Below the pieces are notes generated by a model, which was given only the letters and a program-made list of their open reading frames with translations, was not told where the DNA came from and made no database searches. The translations under genes and the position numbers were made by a program. DNA of 64,000 nucleotides from Ruegeria sp. AD91A (lineage in GTDB: Bacteria > Pseudomonadota > Alphaproteobacteria > Rhodobacterales > Rhodobacteraceae): contig NZ_CP031946.1 in the NCBI RefSeq assembly GCF_003443535.1, positions 248,001-312,000 of the forward strand, in the 5' to 3' direction. This document shows positions 54,055 through 63,093 of this stretch, one piece after another (the stretch's first letter is position 1; each line of letters starts with the position of its first letter).

Positions 54055-54812
54055 GTCAGCCTCATCGGAATGCCAGCGGCGGCCATATGTTCTTTGGCTT
54101 CGCGGATCGTGTATTCGCCGAAATGGAAGATCGAGGCAGCAAGCACCGCACTCGCGCCGCCTTCGGTGACGCCTTCGACAAGATGGTCCAGATTACCGAC
54201 ACCGCCGCTTGCGATTACCGGCACGTCGACTGCATCGGAAATCGCGCGTGTCAGGGGCAGGTTGAAGCCAGCCTTGGTGCCATCGCGATCCATCGAGGTC
54301 AGCAGGATTTCTCCGGCGCCTTTGGCGACAACGGTTTTTGCGAACTCTACCGCGTCAATGCCCGTGGGCTTGCGTCCGCCATGGGTGAAAATCTCCCACT
54401 TGCCGGGACTGACAGTTTTCGCGTCGATGGCGCAGACGATGCACTGGCTGCCGAATTGATCTGCCGATTCCGCGATCACATCGGGATTGGCAACGGCAGC
54501 CGAGTTGAAGCTGACCTTGTCTGCCCCGGCCAGCAACAGGGCGCGTACATCATCCTTGGTACGAACGCCGCCGCCGACTGTCAGAGGTACAAAGCACTGC
54601 TCGGCCGTGCGCTGTACCACATCGAACATGGTGCCGCGGTTTTCGTGGGTGGCGTGGATGTCCAGAAAACAGATCTCGTCCGCGCCTGCGGCGTCATACG
54701 CCTTGGCCGATTCAACGGGATCGCCCGCATCGCGCAGACCAACGAAATTCACGCCTTTGACCACGCGGCCATCGGCAACATCAAGGCAGGGAATGATCCG
54801 GGTTTTCAGCAT
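54051..54812 (-). CDS. hisF: Imidazole glycerol phosphate synthase, cyclase subunit
   Basis: A 253-residue TIM barrel that, with HisH, makes imidazole glycerol phosphate and [34 protein letters not shown] opens the barrel with catalytic aspartate 11; [16 protein letters not shown] carries the second aspartate near 130; [15 protein letters not shown] is the C-terminal phosphate site. ATG at 54812 is preceded by AAAGGACG and a seven-base hairpin (54827-54847). Partner hisH is 4.8 kb away on the same strand. Confidence 0.95.
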   Translation of the reverse strand: MLKTRIIPCLDVADGRVVKGVNFVGLRDAGDPVESAKAYDAAGADEICFLDIHATHENRGTMFDVVQRTAEQCFVPLTVGGGVRTKDDVRALLLAGADKVSFNSAAVANPDVIAESADQFGSQCIVCAIDAKTVSPGKWEIFTHGGRKPTGIDAVEFAKTVVAKGAGEILLTSMDRDGTKAGFNLPLTRAISDAVDVPVIASGGVGNLDHLVEGVTEGGASAVLAASIFHFGEYTIREAKEHMAAAGIPMRLT

Positions 54813-54826
54813 CTGATCGTCCTTTG

Positions 54827-54847
54827 TTGCCGGACCTTTACCGGCAA
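54827..54847 (-). promoter_or_regulatory. Hairpin in the hisF leader
   Basis: TTGCCGG and CCGGCAA pair perfectly around seven bases, ending two bases from the AAAGG ribosome site of hisF. It could modulate translation or end an upstream transcript; no T run. Confidence 0.35.
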
Positions 54848-54924
54848 AGCGTCGCTGATGCCACAGACGTTTTGACGCCCACGGCCCGGATCGCACCGGC
54901 CATGGGCAGCGCAGGTGTCCTGCT

Positions 54925-57156
54925 TTAGTGATCCCGGTTCTTCAGCAGTTTCAGCGCCGAGAGCAAGTTTGCCTTGTCATCGGTCCACGGCTGCGCGCCG
55001 TCGGTTTCAACGACTTGCCAGTTTCCGTCCTGCACAAAACTCTCAATTCGGGATTTGTCCGGGCTCAGGATCACAACGCTGCTGGTGGCGGCTCCGGTTT
55101 CAACCTGCTCTTCACCCACGGCCAGCCGTTGATGCGCAGCTGTCAGGTTCAAACTGTCGGCAATTCGTGCCAAAGGCTGGACCAGATCGTAGAACCGGTT
55201 CGTGATGTGGAACACCAGAACCCCATCGTCGGTCAGGCGGCTCGTGTACATCTCTACCGCCTCCCGTGTGATCAGGTGAAGCGGAATCGCGTCCGAGCTG
55301 TAAGCATCCAAAACCAGGATATCGAAGGCAAATGGCCTTTGCTTCAGGACGATCCGGGCATCACCCAGATGGGTTTCTGAATCGGGCGTGCATTCAGACA
55401 GATAGGTGAACAGCGAAGGGTCGCGTGCGATCTGGTCTACAGTCGCGTCGATCTCGAAGAAGTCCCAGTTTTGCGAAGGCTGCCGGTAACAGGCCAGCGC
55501 CCCTGTTCCCAGACCAACTATTCCGATGCTGCTGGATTGTTTGCCGAAATCTGACGTGATGACCTGCGCCATTGGTCCTTCGGGGTGATAATAGGACAGC
55601 GGTGTGGGCCGAGTGCCATATTCGGATTCGCGTTGCCAGCCATGCACCGTGGTGCCGTTCTTGTAGACGCGGTAGCCCTCACTTGAATACACCGAATGCA
55701 CACCAAAGAAGCTGCGGTCTTCGAACACCGGATTGTTCTTTACTGCAAATGCAGGCAGCAGAACGACGGCAAGAACCACCGGGATACGCAAGGCCTGAGT
55801 CCGGAACAGGTACAGTACTGCAAATATCAGCACGAACAGGGCGCCTGCGCGCGGAATGTCCGCGCTCATGGCCGCGACGCCCCGTGTCGCACCCGCGATG
55901 ACGAGGATGAAAACACTTGCCGCAATGCCCATGATGACGTGGCGAAGGGCAAATCCCGGCGCGCGGACAAGGAATAATCCTCCGGCCAGGATCATGGTGA
56001 TTGGCGCCTCCAACTCACGTGTGAAGACAATTGGCGCAACGATCGAGTTGAACAACCCGCCAATCGCTCCGCCCACGGAAAGGGCAATGTAGAACACGGT
56101 CAACTGCTCGGCTGACGGACGCATGTCGTAAAGCAGGCGATGTGCAAAAAGAGCGATGACGAACAACACCGGGACATAGAGCAGGATGACCACCGGCGCG
56201 TCATGTTCGCTGACCACTTTGGACACCAGTACGACACCCGCCGCCAGCGCCGCCAGCATAGGCAGGTTCAAAGCGTCAAGCGTCAGGTGTTTCCATTTGG
56301 CGAAGGCAATGATGAAGGACAGGATGTAGACCGCCAGCGGAACGACCCAGATCAGCGGGAGAGCACCAAGGTCCGTGCTGACCCGCGTTGTGAAGGACAG
56401 CATCAATGAGGAGGGAATGAATGCGACGAACACCCAGATAGCTATTTGCCGCAGGGTGGGGAAACTGGCTTTAAGTGCTGTTTGCACCGACGACTCTGTG
56501 TGACGTGACCCCCGCAGGGCGATCATGCCACTGCCAAGCAAGAGCGCCCCGAACAGCACAAAGCCGATCAGCCACACGCGGCTGATCTCAGCGGCCCCAA
56601 AAAATGGGTCTGCAACCAGGGGGAAAGCCAGCAACGCCAGCAATGATCCGACATTACTGGCGCTGTAAAGGAAATACGGATCATCCGCCGACGGCCCGCC
56701 CGACTTGGCGTACCATGACTGCAACAGGGGCGCATTTGCCGACAACACTGCAAAAGGTACACCTACACCTACGGCGAACAGGCCAAGCGTTTGCACTGCG
56801 GTCGAGGTCGTGGCGTTATAGCTCCAGCTTTCGCTGGTGGACAGCGGCAGGAAAGTCAGCGCTGCGACCCAGAGGGCAAAATGGGTAACGATCTGCCAGC
56901 GCAAGGGCAGAAATTTGGTCAAAAGATGTGCGTACACATATCCGAGAATCAGCACCACTTGGAAAAACAGCATGGCGGTGGTCCAAACTGCCGGCGCACC
57001 GCCAATCTTGGGAAGAACCAGCTTGGCAAAAAGCGGCTGGACAAAGAAAAGCAGACTCGCGCTTGTGAAAATCGCCGCGCAGAAGATCGCAATGGTTGCT
57101 GATCTGAATCTGGACGTGTTGGGAACGTCTAGGTTCGAAATACTCACGTTTGCCAC
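54925..57156 (-). CDS. Membrane-fused spermidine-synthase-like protein
   Basis: A 743-residue protein: about fourteen membrane helices (residues ~20-480, opening [23 protein letters not shown], a recurrent motif of fused spermidine synthases) and a cytosolic spermidine-synthase-like methyltransferase-fold domain (about 530-720) with [27 protein letters not shown], and the [25 protein letters not shown] loop. The D-A-Y/F-S-S-D signature fits aminopropyltransferase-like enzymes; whether spermidine is the product is unknown. It lies downstream of DUF302 and upstream of hisF on the minus strand. Confidence 0.87.
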   Translation of the reverse strand: MANVSISNLDVPNTSRFRSATIAIFCAAIFTSASLLFFVQPLFAKLVLPKIGGAPAVWTTAMLFFQVVLILGYVYAHLLTKFLPLRWQIVTHFALWVAALTFLPLSTSESWSYNATTSTAVQTLGLFAVGVGVPFAVLSANAPLLQSWYAKSGGPSADDPYFLYSASNVGSLLALLAFPLVADPFFGAAEISRVWLIGFVLFGALLLGSGMIALRGSRHTESSVQTALKASFPTLRQIAIWVFVAFIPSSLMLSFTTRVSTDLGALPLIWVVPLAVYILSFIIAFAKWKHLTLDALNLPMLAALAAGVVLVSKVVSEHDAPVVILLYVPVLFVIALFAHRLLYDMRPSAEQLTVFYIALSVGGAIGGLFNSIVAPIVFTRELEAPITMILAGGLFLVRAPGFALRHVIMGIAASVFILVIAGATRGVAAMSADIPRAGALFVLIFAVLYLFRTQALRIPVVLAVVLLPAFAVKNNPVFEDRSFFGVHSVYSSEGYRVYKNGTTVHGWQRESEYGTRPTPLSYYHPEGPMAQVITSDFGKQSSSIGIVGLGTGALACYRQPSQNWDFFEIDATVDQIARDPSLFTYLSECTPDSETHLGDARIVLKQRPFAFDILVLDAYSSDAIPLHLITREAVEMYTSRLTDDGVLVFHITNRFYDLVQPLARIADSLNLTAAHQRLAVGEEQVETGAATSSVVILSPDKSRIESFVQDGNWQVVETDGAQPWTDDKANLLSALKLLKNRDH

Positions 57157-57373
57157 CCGGGTTGTTGTGTTTGACGAGGGAATTAAGCGGGGATTCCGCC
57201 CGAATTATGGCTCAACGCAGTAAAATGTTTGGCTTTTGGTCGGATTGTTCGCAAAAGCAAGGGTAAAATGGGCATCTCCAATTCAGGCAAGGCTTTGCTG
57301 ATGCCAGACTTGTGATTGTCAGATTTCCAAAACCTGTGAGAATTGGGGTGAATTTTATAGAAGGAAAACCGAT

Positions 57374-57820
57374 ATGCGTACATTGATACTGGCTTCAATT
57401 CTTTCGTTCGGAGGGGCTCTTGCCGCCATGGCTGACGACATCATCAAAGTTCAAACGAATAAATCCGTAGTCGAGGCGCTGGATGATCTGGAGGCAGCGG
57501 TAGGCAACGCAGGAGCCACGGTGTTCGCCCGCATCGACCACGCGGCGGGGGCGGAAAAGGTCGGAACGCCCATCCCGGCCAATCAAGTGCTGATTTTCGG
57601 CAATCCTGCGCTGGGTACGCCAGCCATGCAGATCGATCCGCGTGCGGGGTTGTTCCTGCCGCTCAAGGTGCAGGCATATGAGGACGGCAACGGTCAGGTC
57701 TGGCTGGCCTATGAAGATCCCAAAGAGACGATGGATGAACTGGATGACGTCGAAAAATCACCCGTCATCGAGAAAATGCGCGGCGCACTGGCCAAGCTGA
57801 CCGCCGCCGCTGCGGGTTAA
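57374..57820 (+). CDS. Periplasmic DUF302 protein
   Basis: A 148-residue protein with signal peptide (RTLILASILSFGGALAAMA) and a DUF302 domain: SVVEALDDLEAAVGNAGATVFARIDHAAGAEKVG, then QVLIFGNPALGTPAMQIDPRAGLFLPLKV and VWLAYEDPKETMDELDD. The fold is a beta-alpha sandwich that forms dimers; function unknown. A divergent arrangement with the spermidine-synthase-like gene leaves a 217-bp promoter region. Confidence 0.85.
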   Translation: MRTLILASILSFGGALAAMADDIIKVQTNKSVVEALDDLEAAVGNAGATVFARIDHAAGAEKVGTPIPANQVLIFGNPALGTPAMQIDPRAGLFLPLKVQAYEDGNGQVWLAYEDPKETMDELDDVEKSPVIEKMRGALAKLTAAAAG

Positions 57821-57831
57821 GACCTTTTTGG

Positions 57832-58296
57832 TTATGCGCTTGCGCTTTTCACACGCGCAAGCGCGTTTCGCGCGATCAGGATGTGAAACGGCAGGATCGC
57901 AGCAAGGTACAGTCGCCCACCCCAATTGTGACGATGTACCCAGGTGGCCAGCGAGATTCGGCCGTTTTCTGACAGGATTGAGACACGAAAATCCAGATGG
58001 CGGTCGTTGAATCCTGCAATCACTTCGGCCTCACCATCATATTCAACCGGAAAAATCCCCAGCTTGTCCGCAGCCTCAGGTCCTTTCGAGCTGAGGCCGA
58101 AAGGTGCGACCAACGCGCCACGTAATCGCACCAGCGCCATCGTCCATGCCGGAAACGCGGTAATGATTTCTGCGGCTCGACGAGGTGAGAGTTCCGATTC
58201 GACGCTGAAGCAGTCCAGAAAATCGCCGTCTTTATACCGTTTGTGCAGCAGGCTTTGCGCGGACAAATCAGAACGCTTTACAGGCGAATGGAACAT
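57832..58296 (-). CDS. DUF2867 domain protein
   Basis: A 154-residue protein of DUF2867: DGDFLDCFSVESELSPRRAAEIITAFPAWTMALVRLRGALVAPFGL, then FPVEYDGEAEVIAGFNDRHLDFRVSI and a C-terminal hydrophobic helix in WGGRLYLAAILPFHILIARNALAR. Members are related to NAD-binding SDR-associated or polyketide-cyclase-like domains; function unknown. It starts four bases after the hisA stop and is likely co-transcribed with hisA. The last codons form a strong inverted repeat. Confidence 0.8.
   Translation of the reverse strand: MFHSPVKRSDLSAQSLLHKRYKDGDFLDCFSVESELSPRRAAEIITAFPAWTMALVRLRGALVAPFGLSSKGPEAADKLGIFPVEYDGEAEVIAGFNDRHLDFRVSILSENGRISLATWVHRHNWGGRLYLAAILPFHILIARNALARVKSASA
57836..57864 (+). terminator. 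Ten-base hairpin after the DUF302 gene
   Basis: GCGCTTGCGC and GCGCAAGCGC pair perfectly around nine bases, 15 bp past the DUF302 stop. The same DNA codes for the last residues of the opposing DUF2867 gene, so the hairpin is formed within coding sequence. No T run. Confidence 0.4.
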
Positions 58297-58300
58297 TGAA

Positions 58301-59023
58301 CTATTCTCTGAGAGTTGTCAGAGCCTCTTTCAGATCAATCGCCCCATCATAAAGCGCACGTCCGGAAATGGCACCGTTCAGGGCTGCGCCACAATCGCGC
58401 AGGGCGATCAGATCGGCGATCGATGACACGCCACCGGATGCGATAACAGGAATGCCTACCGTTCTGGCGAGGTCTGCCGTGGCCTCGATATTGGGGCCCT
58501 GCATGGCGCCGTCACGGTTGATATCTGTGTAGATGATCGCGGCCACGCCCGCGTCTTCGAAGCTGCGGGCCAGATCAGTCACCTGAACATTGGTTTCTTC
58601 GGCCCAGCCTTTTGTGGCCACCATGCCGTTGCGCGCGTCGATGCCCACGGCGATCTTGCCCGGGAACGCCTTGGCTGCTTCACGCACCAAGTCAGGGTTT
58701 TCGACGGCAACCGTGCCCAGAATAACCCGCGCCAGACCCTTTTCGACCCAGGTTTCGATGGTCGCCATGTCACGGATGCCGCCGCCCAATTGCGCAGGCA
58801 CATTGCAGGTTTCCAGAATCGCCTCGACCGGGGCGGCGTTGACCGGTTCACCCGCGAAGGCACCGTTCAGATCGACCAGATGCAGCCACTCGCACCCGGC
58901 CTCGACAAAGGCGCGCGCTTGTGCCGCCGGGTCTTCGTTGAACACGGTGGCCTTGTCCATGTCACCGCGCAGAAGGCGCACGGCATTGCCGTCTTTGAGG
59001 TCGATGGCGGGGTAGAGGATCAT
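58301..59023 (-). CDS. hisA: ProFAR isomerase
   Basis: A 240-residue TIM barrel that isomerises ProFAR to PRFAR in histidine synthesis. [31 protein letters not shown] holds catalytic aspartate 8; [27 protein letters not shown] is the first phosphate site; [16 protein letters not shown] the second aspartate; [17 protein letters not shown] closes the barrel. Separated from hisH by a plus-strand DUF2147 gene. Confidence 0.95.
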   Translation of the reverse strand: MILYPAIDLKDGNAVRLLRGDMDKATVFNEDPAAQARAFVEAGCEWLHLVDLNGAFAGEPVNAAPVEAILETCNVPAQLGGGIRDMATIETWVEKGLARVILGTVAVENPDLVREAAKAFPGKIAVGIDARNGMVATKGWAEETNVQVTDLARSFEDAGVAAIIYTDINRDGAMQGPNIEATADLARTVGIPVIASGGVSSIADLIALRDCGAALNGAISGRALYDGAIDLKEALTTLRE

Positions 59024-59157
59024 GTCGGGCGGCCCTATATCACTGTTACACGCGCGGGATATCGCACAGGCAGGGCAGGGGATGCAACGCGACGCTGGGT
59101 CATTCTTGCCCGTCGCTGAATGCCGGGTCAGACTGCCCTCAAAACAGGGAGAAAACT

Positions 59158-59559
59158 ATGAAGAGATTTACTTTTGCAGCGGGTTTGATGTTTCTCGCAA
59201 CCGGCGCGATGGCTGCAGATCCCGTCGACGGTCTGTGGAAGACTGCACCCGGTGATACCGGCGGCTATCTGCACGTGACGATTTCCGAATGCGGTAGTGC
59301 GATCTGCGGAACCATCGACAGCGCGTTTGATGCGGATGGCAACGAGCAGCTGGAATATGAAAACCTCGGTAAGAAGATCATCTGGGACATGGTGCCCGAG
59401 GATGGCGGAAGCTATGACAGCGGCAAGATCTGGGCACCGGACCGGGACAAGACATACAATTCGAAAATGTCGCTGGACGGCCAGAACAAACTGACCGTCA
59501 AAGGGTGTGTGGCGGGCGGTCTGATCTGCCGCGGACAAACCTGGACGCGTGTTCAGTAG
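59158..59559 (+). CDS. Periplasmic DUF2147 protein
   Basis: A 133-residue exported protein: signal peptide (KRFTFAAGLMFLATGAMAA), then DPVDGLWKTAPGDTGGYLHVTISECGSAICGTI and IWDMVPEDGGSYDSGKIWAPDRDKTYNSKMSLDGQNKLTVKGC, a beta-barrel DUF2147 fold (lipocalin-like), with four cysteines likely in two disulfides. AGGGAGA before ATG. It lies on the opposite strand between hisA and hisH, splitting the histidine cluster; its stop is three bases from the hisH stop. Confidence 0.88.
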   Translation: MKRFTFAAGLMFLATGAMAADPVDGLWKTAPGDTGGYLHVTISECGSAICGTIDSAFDADGNEQLEYENLGKKIIWDMVPEDGGSYDSGKIWAPDRDKTYNSKMSLDGQNKLTVKGCVAGGLICRGQTWTRVQ

Positions 59560-59562
59560 GCC

Positions 59563-60201
59563 TCAGGGTTTCCAGGTCAGGAAGTTGCCCAGCATGCGCA
59601 GGCCAACGTCCTGACTTTTCTCGGGGTGGAACTGCATTCCAACCATCGTGTCGCGGCCAATGACGGCCGTGACTTCCTGCCCGTAGTCCACATAGGCCAA
59701 TCGCTGTGCCGGGTCGGATACGCGGAAGTGGTAAGAGTGGACGAAATAGGTGTGATCGCCGGATTTCACCCCGTTGAACACCGGGTGATCGCTGTCCAGA
59801 ACAAGATCGTTCCAGCCCATATGCGGCACTTTCAGCGCTGTGTCTGACGGTTCGATCCTGACGACATCGCCGGAAATCCAGTCCAGACCATCCGTTTCGC
59901 TGTATTCATGGCCTTTGGTTGCCATCAACTGCATGCCCACACAGATGCCCAGAAACGGGCGGCCTTTCTGTTCGACCGCCTCGACCATCGCGTCATAAAT
60001 ACCCTTGTGACCACGCAGCTCGGCGGCGCATGCCGGAAACGCTCCGTCGCCGGGCAAGACCAAACGATCCGCGCGTGCCACAACATCCGCGTCCGAGGTG
60101 ACGACAACCTCACCCGCGCCGACCTCTTGCGCCATGCGCTGAAACGCTTTTTCCGCCGAGTGCAGGTTGCCGCTTTCGTAGTCGATAATGGCGGTCAGCA
60201 T
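59563..60201 (-). CDS. hisH: Imidazole glycerol phosphate synthase, glutamine amidotransferase subunit
   Basis: A 212-residue class I glutaminase that feeds ammonia to HisF. AIIDYESGNLHSAEKAFQRM at the N-terminus, nucleophile in LGICVGMQLMATKG near residue 82 and MQFHPEKSQDVG near 190 with the catalytic His-Glu pair. The ATG touches the stop of hisB, so hisB-hisH are coupled. Confidence 0.95.
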   Translation of the reverse strand: MLTAIIDYESGNLHSAEKAFQRMAQEVGAGEVVVTSDADVVARADRLVLPGDGAFPACAAELRGHKGIYDAMVEAVEQKGRPFLGICVGMQLMATKGHEYSETDGLDWISGDVVRIEPSDTALKVPHMGWNDLVLDSDHPVFNGVKSGDHTYFVHSYHFRVSDPAQRLAYVDYGQEVTAVIGRDTMVGMQFHPEKSQDVGLRMLGNFLTWKP

Positions 60202-60789
60202 TTACAACGCGCCTTTGGTCGACGGAATCGCGTCTGCCTTGCGCGGATCGGTTTCGACGGCGTCGCGCAGCGCGCGCGCAACGGCCTTGAATGCAGCCTC
60301 GGCGATGTGGTGGCTGTTGAAGCCGTGCAACTGGTCGATATGCAGCGTGATGCCGCCATGGGTGCTGAGAGCCTGAAAGAATTCACGCACAAGCTCTGTG
60401 TCAAACGCGCCGATTTTCTGTGTCGGCAGCTCCACATTCCAGATCAGGTAGGGGCGGCCCGACAGGTCCAGCGCACAGCGCACCTGAGCGTCATCCATCG
60501 GCAGGTGGCATTCGCCATACCGCCGAACACCTTTCTTGTCGCCCAGAGCTTTCGTCAGTGCCTGCCCCAGCGCGATGCCGGTATCTTCGACCGTGTGGTG
60601 GTCGTCGATGTGGTAATCGCCCTTGGCTCGGATCGTCATGTCGATCAGTGAATGACGTGCCAACTGGTCCAGCATGTGGTCAAAGAAGCCTACGCCGGTC
60701 TGGTTGTCATACTGGCCGGTGCCGTCCAGATTGACCTCGACCGAAATTTCGGTCTCGGCGGTCTGACGGCTGATCTTTGCGCTGCGCAT
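60202..60789 (-). CDS. hisB: Imidazoleglycerol-phosphate dehydratase
   Basis: A 195-residue monofunctional dehydratase without the N-terminal phosphatase found in enteric bacteria. [16 protein letters not shown] near residue 35 and [17 protein letters not shown] near 65, then [28 protein letters not shown] near 150, contain the histidines and glutamates that bind two manganese ions. ATG at 60789 follows AAAGGAATT. First gene of the minus-strand histidine set in this window. Confidence 0.95.
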   Translation of the reverse strand: MRSAKISRQTAETEISVEVNLDGTGQYDNQTGVGFFDHMLDQLARHSLIDMTIRAKGDYHIDDHHTVEDTGIALGQALTKALGDKKGVRRYGECHLPMDDAQVRCALDLSGRPYLIWNVELPTQKIGAFDTELVREFFQALSTHGGITLHIDQLHGFNSHHIAEAAFKAVARALRDAVETDPRKADAIPSTKGAL

Positions 60790-60943
60790 GGGCGAATTCC
60801 TTTTGCTACAGGCGCGCTTATAGACGGGGTTGGTCCAGTTGATCCAGTGCCCGCGTCGCGATCGCTTCAAACTGTTGCAGGGGATTGCACCCAGGTCCGC
60901 GCCATGCCAGCCTGCCGGAAACTCGATTCAAAAGGCCCGGCTC

Positions 60944-61183
60944 ATGTCCACCTGCGTTTTCATACAAATCCGTTGCAAACCCGGTACCACCTACAAGGTC
61001 GCCGAAGAGATTGCGTTACGCGAAATTCACTCGGAACTCTATTCCACCAGCGGTGAGTATGATCTGATGCTCAAGCTCTATATCCCCGAAACCGAGGATG
61101 TGGGCCATTTTATAAACGAGCACCTGCTGGTGATTCCAAACATTGAGCGGTCGCTGACCACGATGACGTTCAAGGCGTTCTAG
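60944..61183 (+). CDS. Stand-alone Lrp/AsnC ligand-binding (RAM) domain protein
   Basis: A 79-residue protein equal to the C-terminal RAM domain of Lrp-type regulators, without a DNA-binding domain: CVFIQIRCKPGTTYKVAEEIALREIHSELYSTSGEYDLMLKLYI then GHFINEHLLVIPNIERSLTTMTFK. Such single RAM proteins bind amino acids and may tune Lrp-family regulators by mixed assembly. AAAGG before ATG at 60944. Divergent from hisB by 154 bp; its TAG overlaps the opposing gene stop in CTAG. Confidence 0.85.
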   Translation: MSTCVFIQIRCKPGTTYKVAEEIALREIHSELYSTSGEYDLMLKLYIPETEDVGHFINEHLLVIPNIERSLTTMTFKAF

Positions 61184-62046
61184 CCCAACTCAAACGTCGT
61201 TACGCCAAAGATGCGAGTCAGGTCGATATCGGGTTCGTGATCGGAATACATTCGGGCCGTTTCGAACACCTTGTCCAGCCCAAGCTCGTCGGCCAGCGCA
61301 AAAGCAGCTGTGTTGGGCTGAGGCATATCGACGAAGACCTCATGTTCGCTGTGGTCTTCAGGAATTGCCTTCAAAAGTGCCCGCAGCAAAGCCTTCGCAA
61401 TTTTGGACGTATCTGCGAACAGCGGGCCAACCTTATAGCCGGTTAGGCAGGGGCGCAGAGTCGCGTAGCCGCGGATTTTACCATTCTCAGTGTAGAGTTT
61501 CGAGACATGGCTAAAGGCACTCAACCAGCTTTCCAGAAACAGATCGCGCGGGGCAGGGAATAGCTTGCGGTCGTAAGCTTTCAGGTCATCAGATGCGCTG
61601 TTCAGATCGGTTATGTGGTCAATCGGCGCGGTGCCCAACTTCGCCAAAACCCGTGTCTTCGTCCCGGAAAAACGGTAGTTGTTGTAGGCGAAGGTGAAGC
61701 CGGATTTGCGATAGTTGTCCTGTTGTTCCACCACACCATCCAGACCCATATTCCGGCCGGTGCAATGCGCCAGCGCGTGTCCCGCAATCTCAAACCCGTG
61801 TCCGTGATGCCGGAAATCAGGTTTTACGATGTAGAAGCCAAGAAACGAAAACGCGTCGTTGTAATTAACTGCCGAAACCGAGGCGATCATCTCACCATCC
61901 AGGAACCCGCCCAGAAACCCTTCCGGGTCGGTCGGCCGAAAGCATTCGGCATCATGCACCCCCGGGTTCCATCCCTCACGCCCAGCCCAATCCACGGCGT
62001 GTTGGACTTCTTCGAAGGTCAGAGGGCGGATGATGTAATCAGACAT
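61180..62046 (-). CDS. GNAT acetyltransferase with C-terminal second domain
   Basis: A 288-residue protein: a GNAT domain in the first half (IIRPLTFEEVQHAVDWAGREGWNPG; SFLGFYIVKPDFRHHGHGFEIAGHALAH carrying the acetyl-CoA loop) and a second domain similar to the acetyltransferase C-terminal half (DUF1248-like: LYTENGKIRGYATLRPCLTGYKVGPLFAD). This two-part layout is common in the PhnO/YitH-like group; substrate unknown. ATG at 62046 (AGGAT upstream) preferred over an earlier in-frame start. Confidence 0.82.
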   Translation of the reverse strand: MSDYIIRPLTFEEVQHAVDWAGREGWNPGVHDAECFRPTDPEGFLGGFLDGEMIASVSAVNYNDAFSFLGFYIVKPDFRHHGHGFEIAGHALAHCTGRNMGLDGVVEQQDNYRKSGFTFAYNNYRFSGTKTRVLAKLGTAPIDHITDLNSASDDLKAYDRKLFPAPRDLFLESWLSAFSHVSKLYTENGKIRGYATLRPCLTGYKVGPLFADTSKIAKALLRALLKAIPEDHSEHEVFVDMPQPNTAAFALADELGLDKVFETARMYSDHEPDIDLTRIFGVTTFELG

Positions 62047-62129
62047 GGGTAATGATCCTATAGTGCGCAATGCATCCAGAATGGCGCAACGCTCCACAAA
62101 GAACCAGCTTGTTTGGTGAGTTTGGTATC

Positions 62130-62204
62130 TGGAGCGGGCGAGGCGATTCGAACGCCCGACCCTAACCTTGGCAAGGTTATGCTCTACCCCTGAGCTACGC
62201 CCGC
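62130..62204 (-). tRNA. tRNA-Gly (GCC), copy 1
   Basis: On the minus strand: acceptor GCGGGCG, D loop region TAGCTCAGGGGTAGAGC, anticodon loop with GCC inside AACCTTGCCAAGGTT, T arm with GTTCGAATC, 3' acceptor CGCCCGC, discriminator T and encoded CCA. 75 bases. Identical to the second copy 33 bp upstream of it on the minus strand. Confidence 0.96.
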
Positions 62205-62237
62205 ATCAGATACATATGTGGTCCAAAGACCTCTCAA

Positions 62238-62312
62238 TGGAGCGGGCGAGGCGATTCGAACGCCCGACCCTAACCTTGGCAAGGTTATGCTCTACCCCTG
62301 AGCTACGCCCGC
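62238..62312 (-). tRNA. tRNA-Gly (GCC), copy 2
   Basis: Base-for-base identical to copy 1, including encoded CCA. Being on the minus strand it is transcribed first; the two copies probably form one precursor. Tandem identical copies suggest a recent duplication kept for dosage. Confidence 0.96.
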
Positions 62313-62462
62313 GCCGTTGAGTGAGGAGGGATGTATAAATTCCCACGCGGGGCTGCAAGCGGAAAAACACAAAAAAGAGGAAAAATCTTTCGACGGAACC
62401 CGGCTTCCGGTTCGTTCAATCTCAAACGCAGATCAAAAAAGGACATGGGTGGAAGGGCTTTC

Positions 62463-62615
62463 ATGATATCCGTTGCAGACATGAAGATAATGGCGCTGGC
62501 CGCAATGATTTTGCTGGTCACCGCGATGCCAGAACCGGACAATCACGCACACAATCGGATCACGCCCGTTTTGTTGAAAGCGCCCTATGTGATGACGACG
62601 GATCTGACGGGATAG
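62463..62615 (+). CDS. Possible small membrane peptide
   Basis: A 50-residue reading frame with GGAAGGG five bases before the ATG, one hydrophobic helix (IMALAAMILLVTAM) and a short polar tail (PEPDNHAHNRITPVLLKAPYVMTTDLTG). No family recognised. It lies just beyond the tRNA-Gly pair on the other strand. May be a real small protein or a chance frame. Confidence 0.4.
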   Translation: MISVADMKIMALAAMILLVTAMPEPDNHAHNRITPVLLKAPYVMTTDLTG

Positions 62616-62630
62616 CATCCGCCAGCCAAC

Positions 62631-63014
62631 CTATAGCGCCAGAATCAGGTTTGTGATGGCCGCAATCAGAATGGCCAGGAAAGTCAGGCTCATGCCAGCC
62701 TGCCGCAGGATGACGATCTGGGGCGTGCGCCCAAATCCGTATGCGTGCAAAAGACGCCCGGCCAGCAACATCAAGCCCAGTCCATGCAAAATCAACCCAC
62801 CCGCGCCCTGCAACTCTACCATAGCAATCAGCAAAAGGGCGATTGGGGCGTATTCGGCGCAATTTGAATGTGTCCTTATCGCCTTGATCATCAATTTGCT
62901 GCCCCCATCCCCGACCGAGATTTTGTCGCTGCGGCGCTGCAGGATCACTTTGACGCTGAGTGCAACGTAAAGGATAGCAATCAGGGCCGCGTAGATCGGG
63001 GTGATAGCAAGCAT
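62631..63014 (-). CDS. MAPEG family membrane protein
   Basis: A 127-residue four-helix protein of the MAPEG family: AITPIYAALIAILYVALSVKVILQRR, then RTHSNCAEYAPIALLLIAMVELQGAG (typical N-E-P/A region) and LLHAYGFGRTPQ. Eukaryotic relatives are microsomal glutathione transferases; bacterial roles are mostly unknown. ATG at 63014 follows GGAG. It lies downstream of pyruvate carboxylase but behind a strong terminator, so is probably separate. Confidence 0.88.
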   Translation of the reverse strand: MLAITPIYAALIAILYVALSVKVILQRRSDKISVGDGGSKLMIKAIRTHSNCAEYAPIALLLIAMVELQGAGGLILHGLGLMLLAGRLLHAYGFGRTPQIVILRQAGMSLTFLAILIAAITNLILAL

Positions 63015-63037
63015 GGTGTTTCTCCGGTTCAGTATAG

Positions 63038-63071
63038 AAAAAGGGCCGCGTGGTTTCCCGCGCGGCCCTTT
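63038..63071 (-). terminator. Rho-independent terminator of pyruvate carboxylase
   Basis: AAAGGGCCGCG (63040-63050) pairs perfectly with CGCGGCCCTTT (63061-63071), an 11-base stem with ten-base loop. Read on the minus strand, it is followed by TTTTTCTA, 23 bp past the stop of the carboxylase gene. Confidence 0.85.
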
Positions 63072-63093
63072 GAACTGTAACCGGTTCGTCAGC

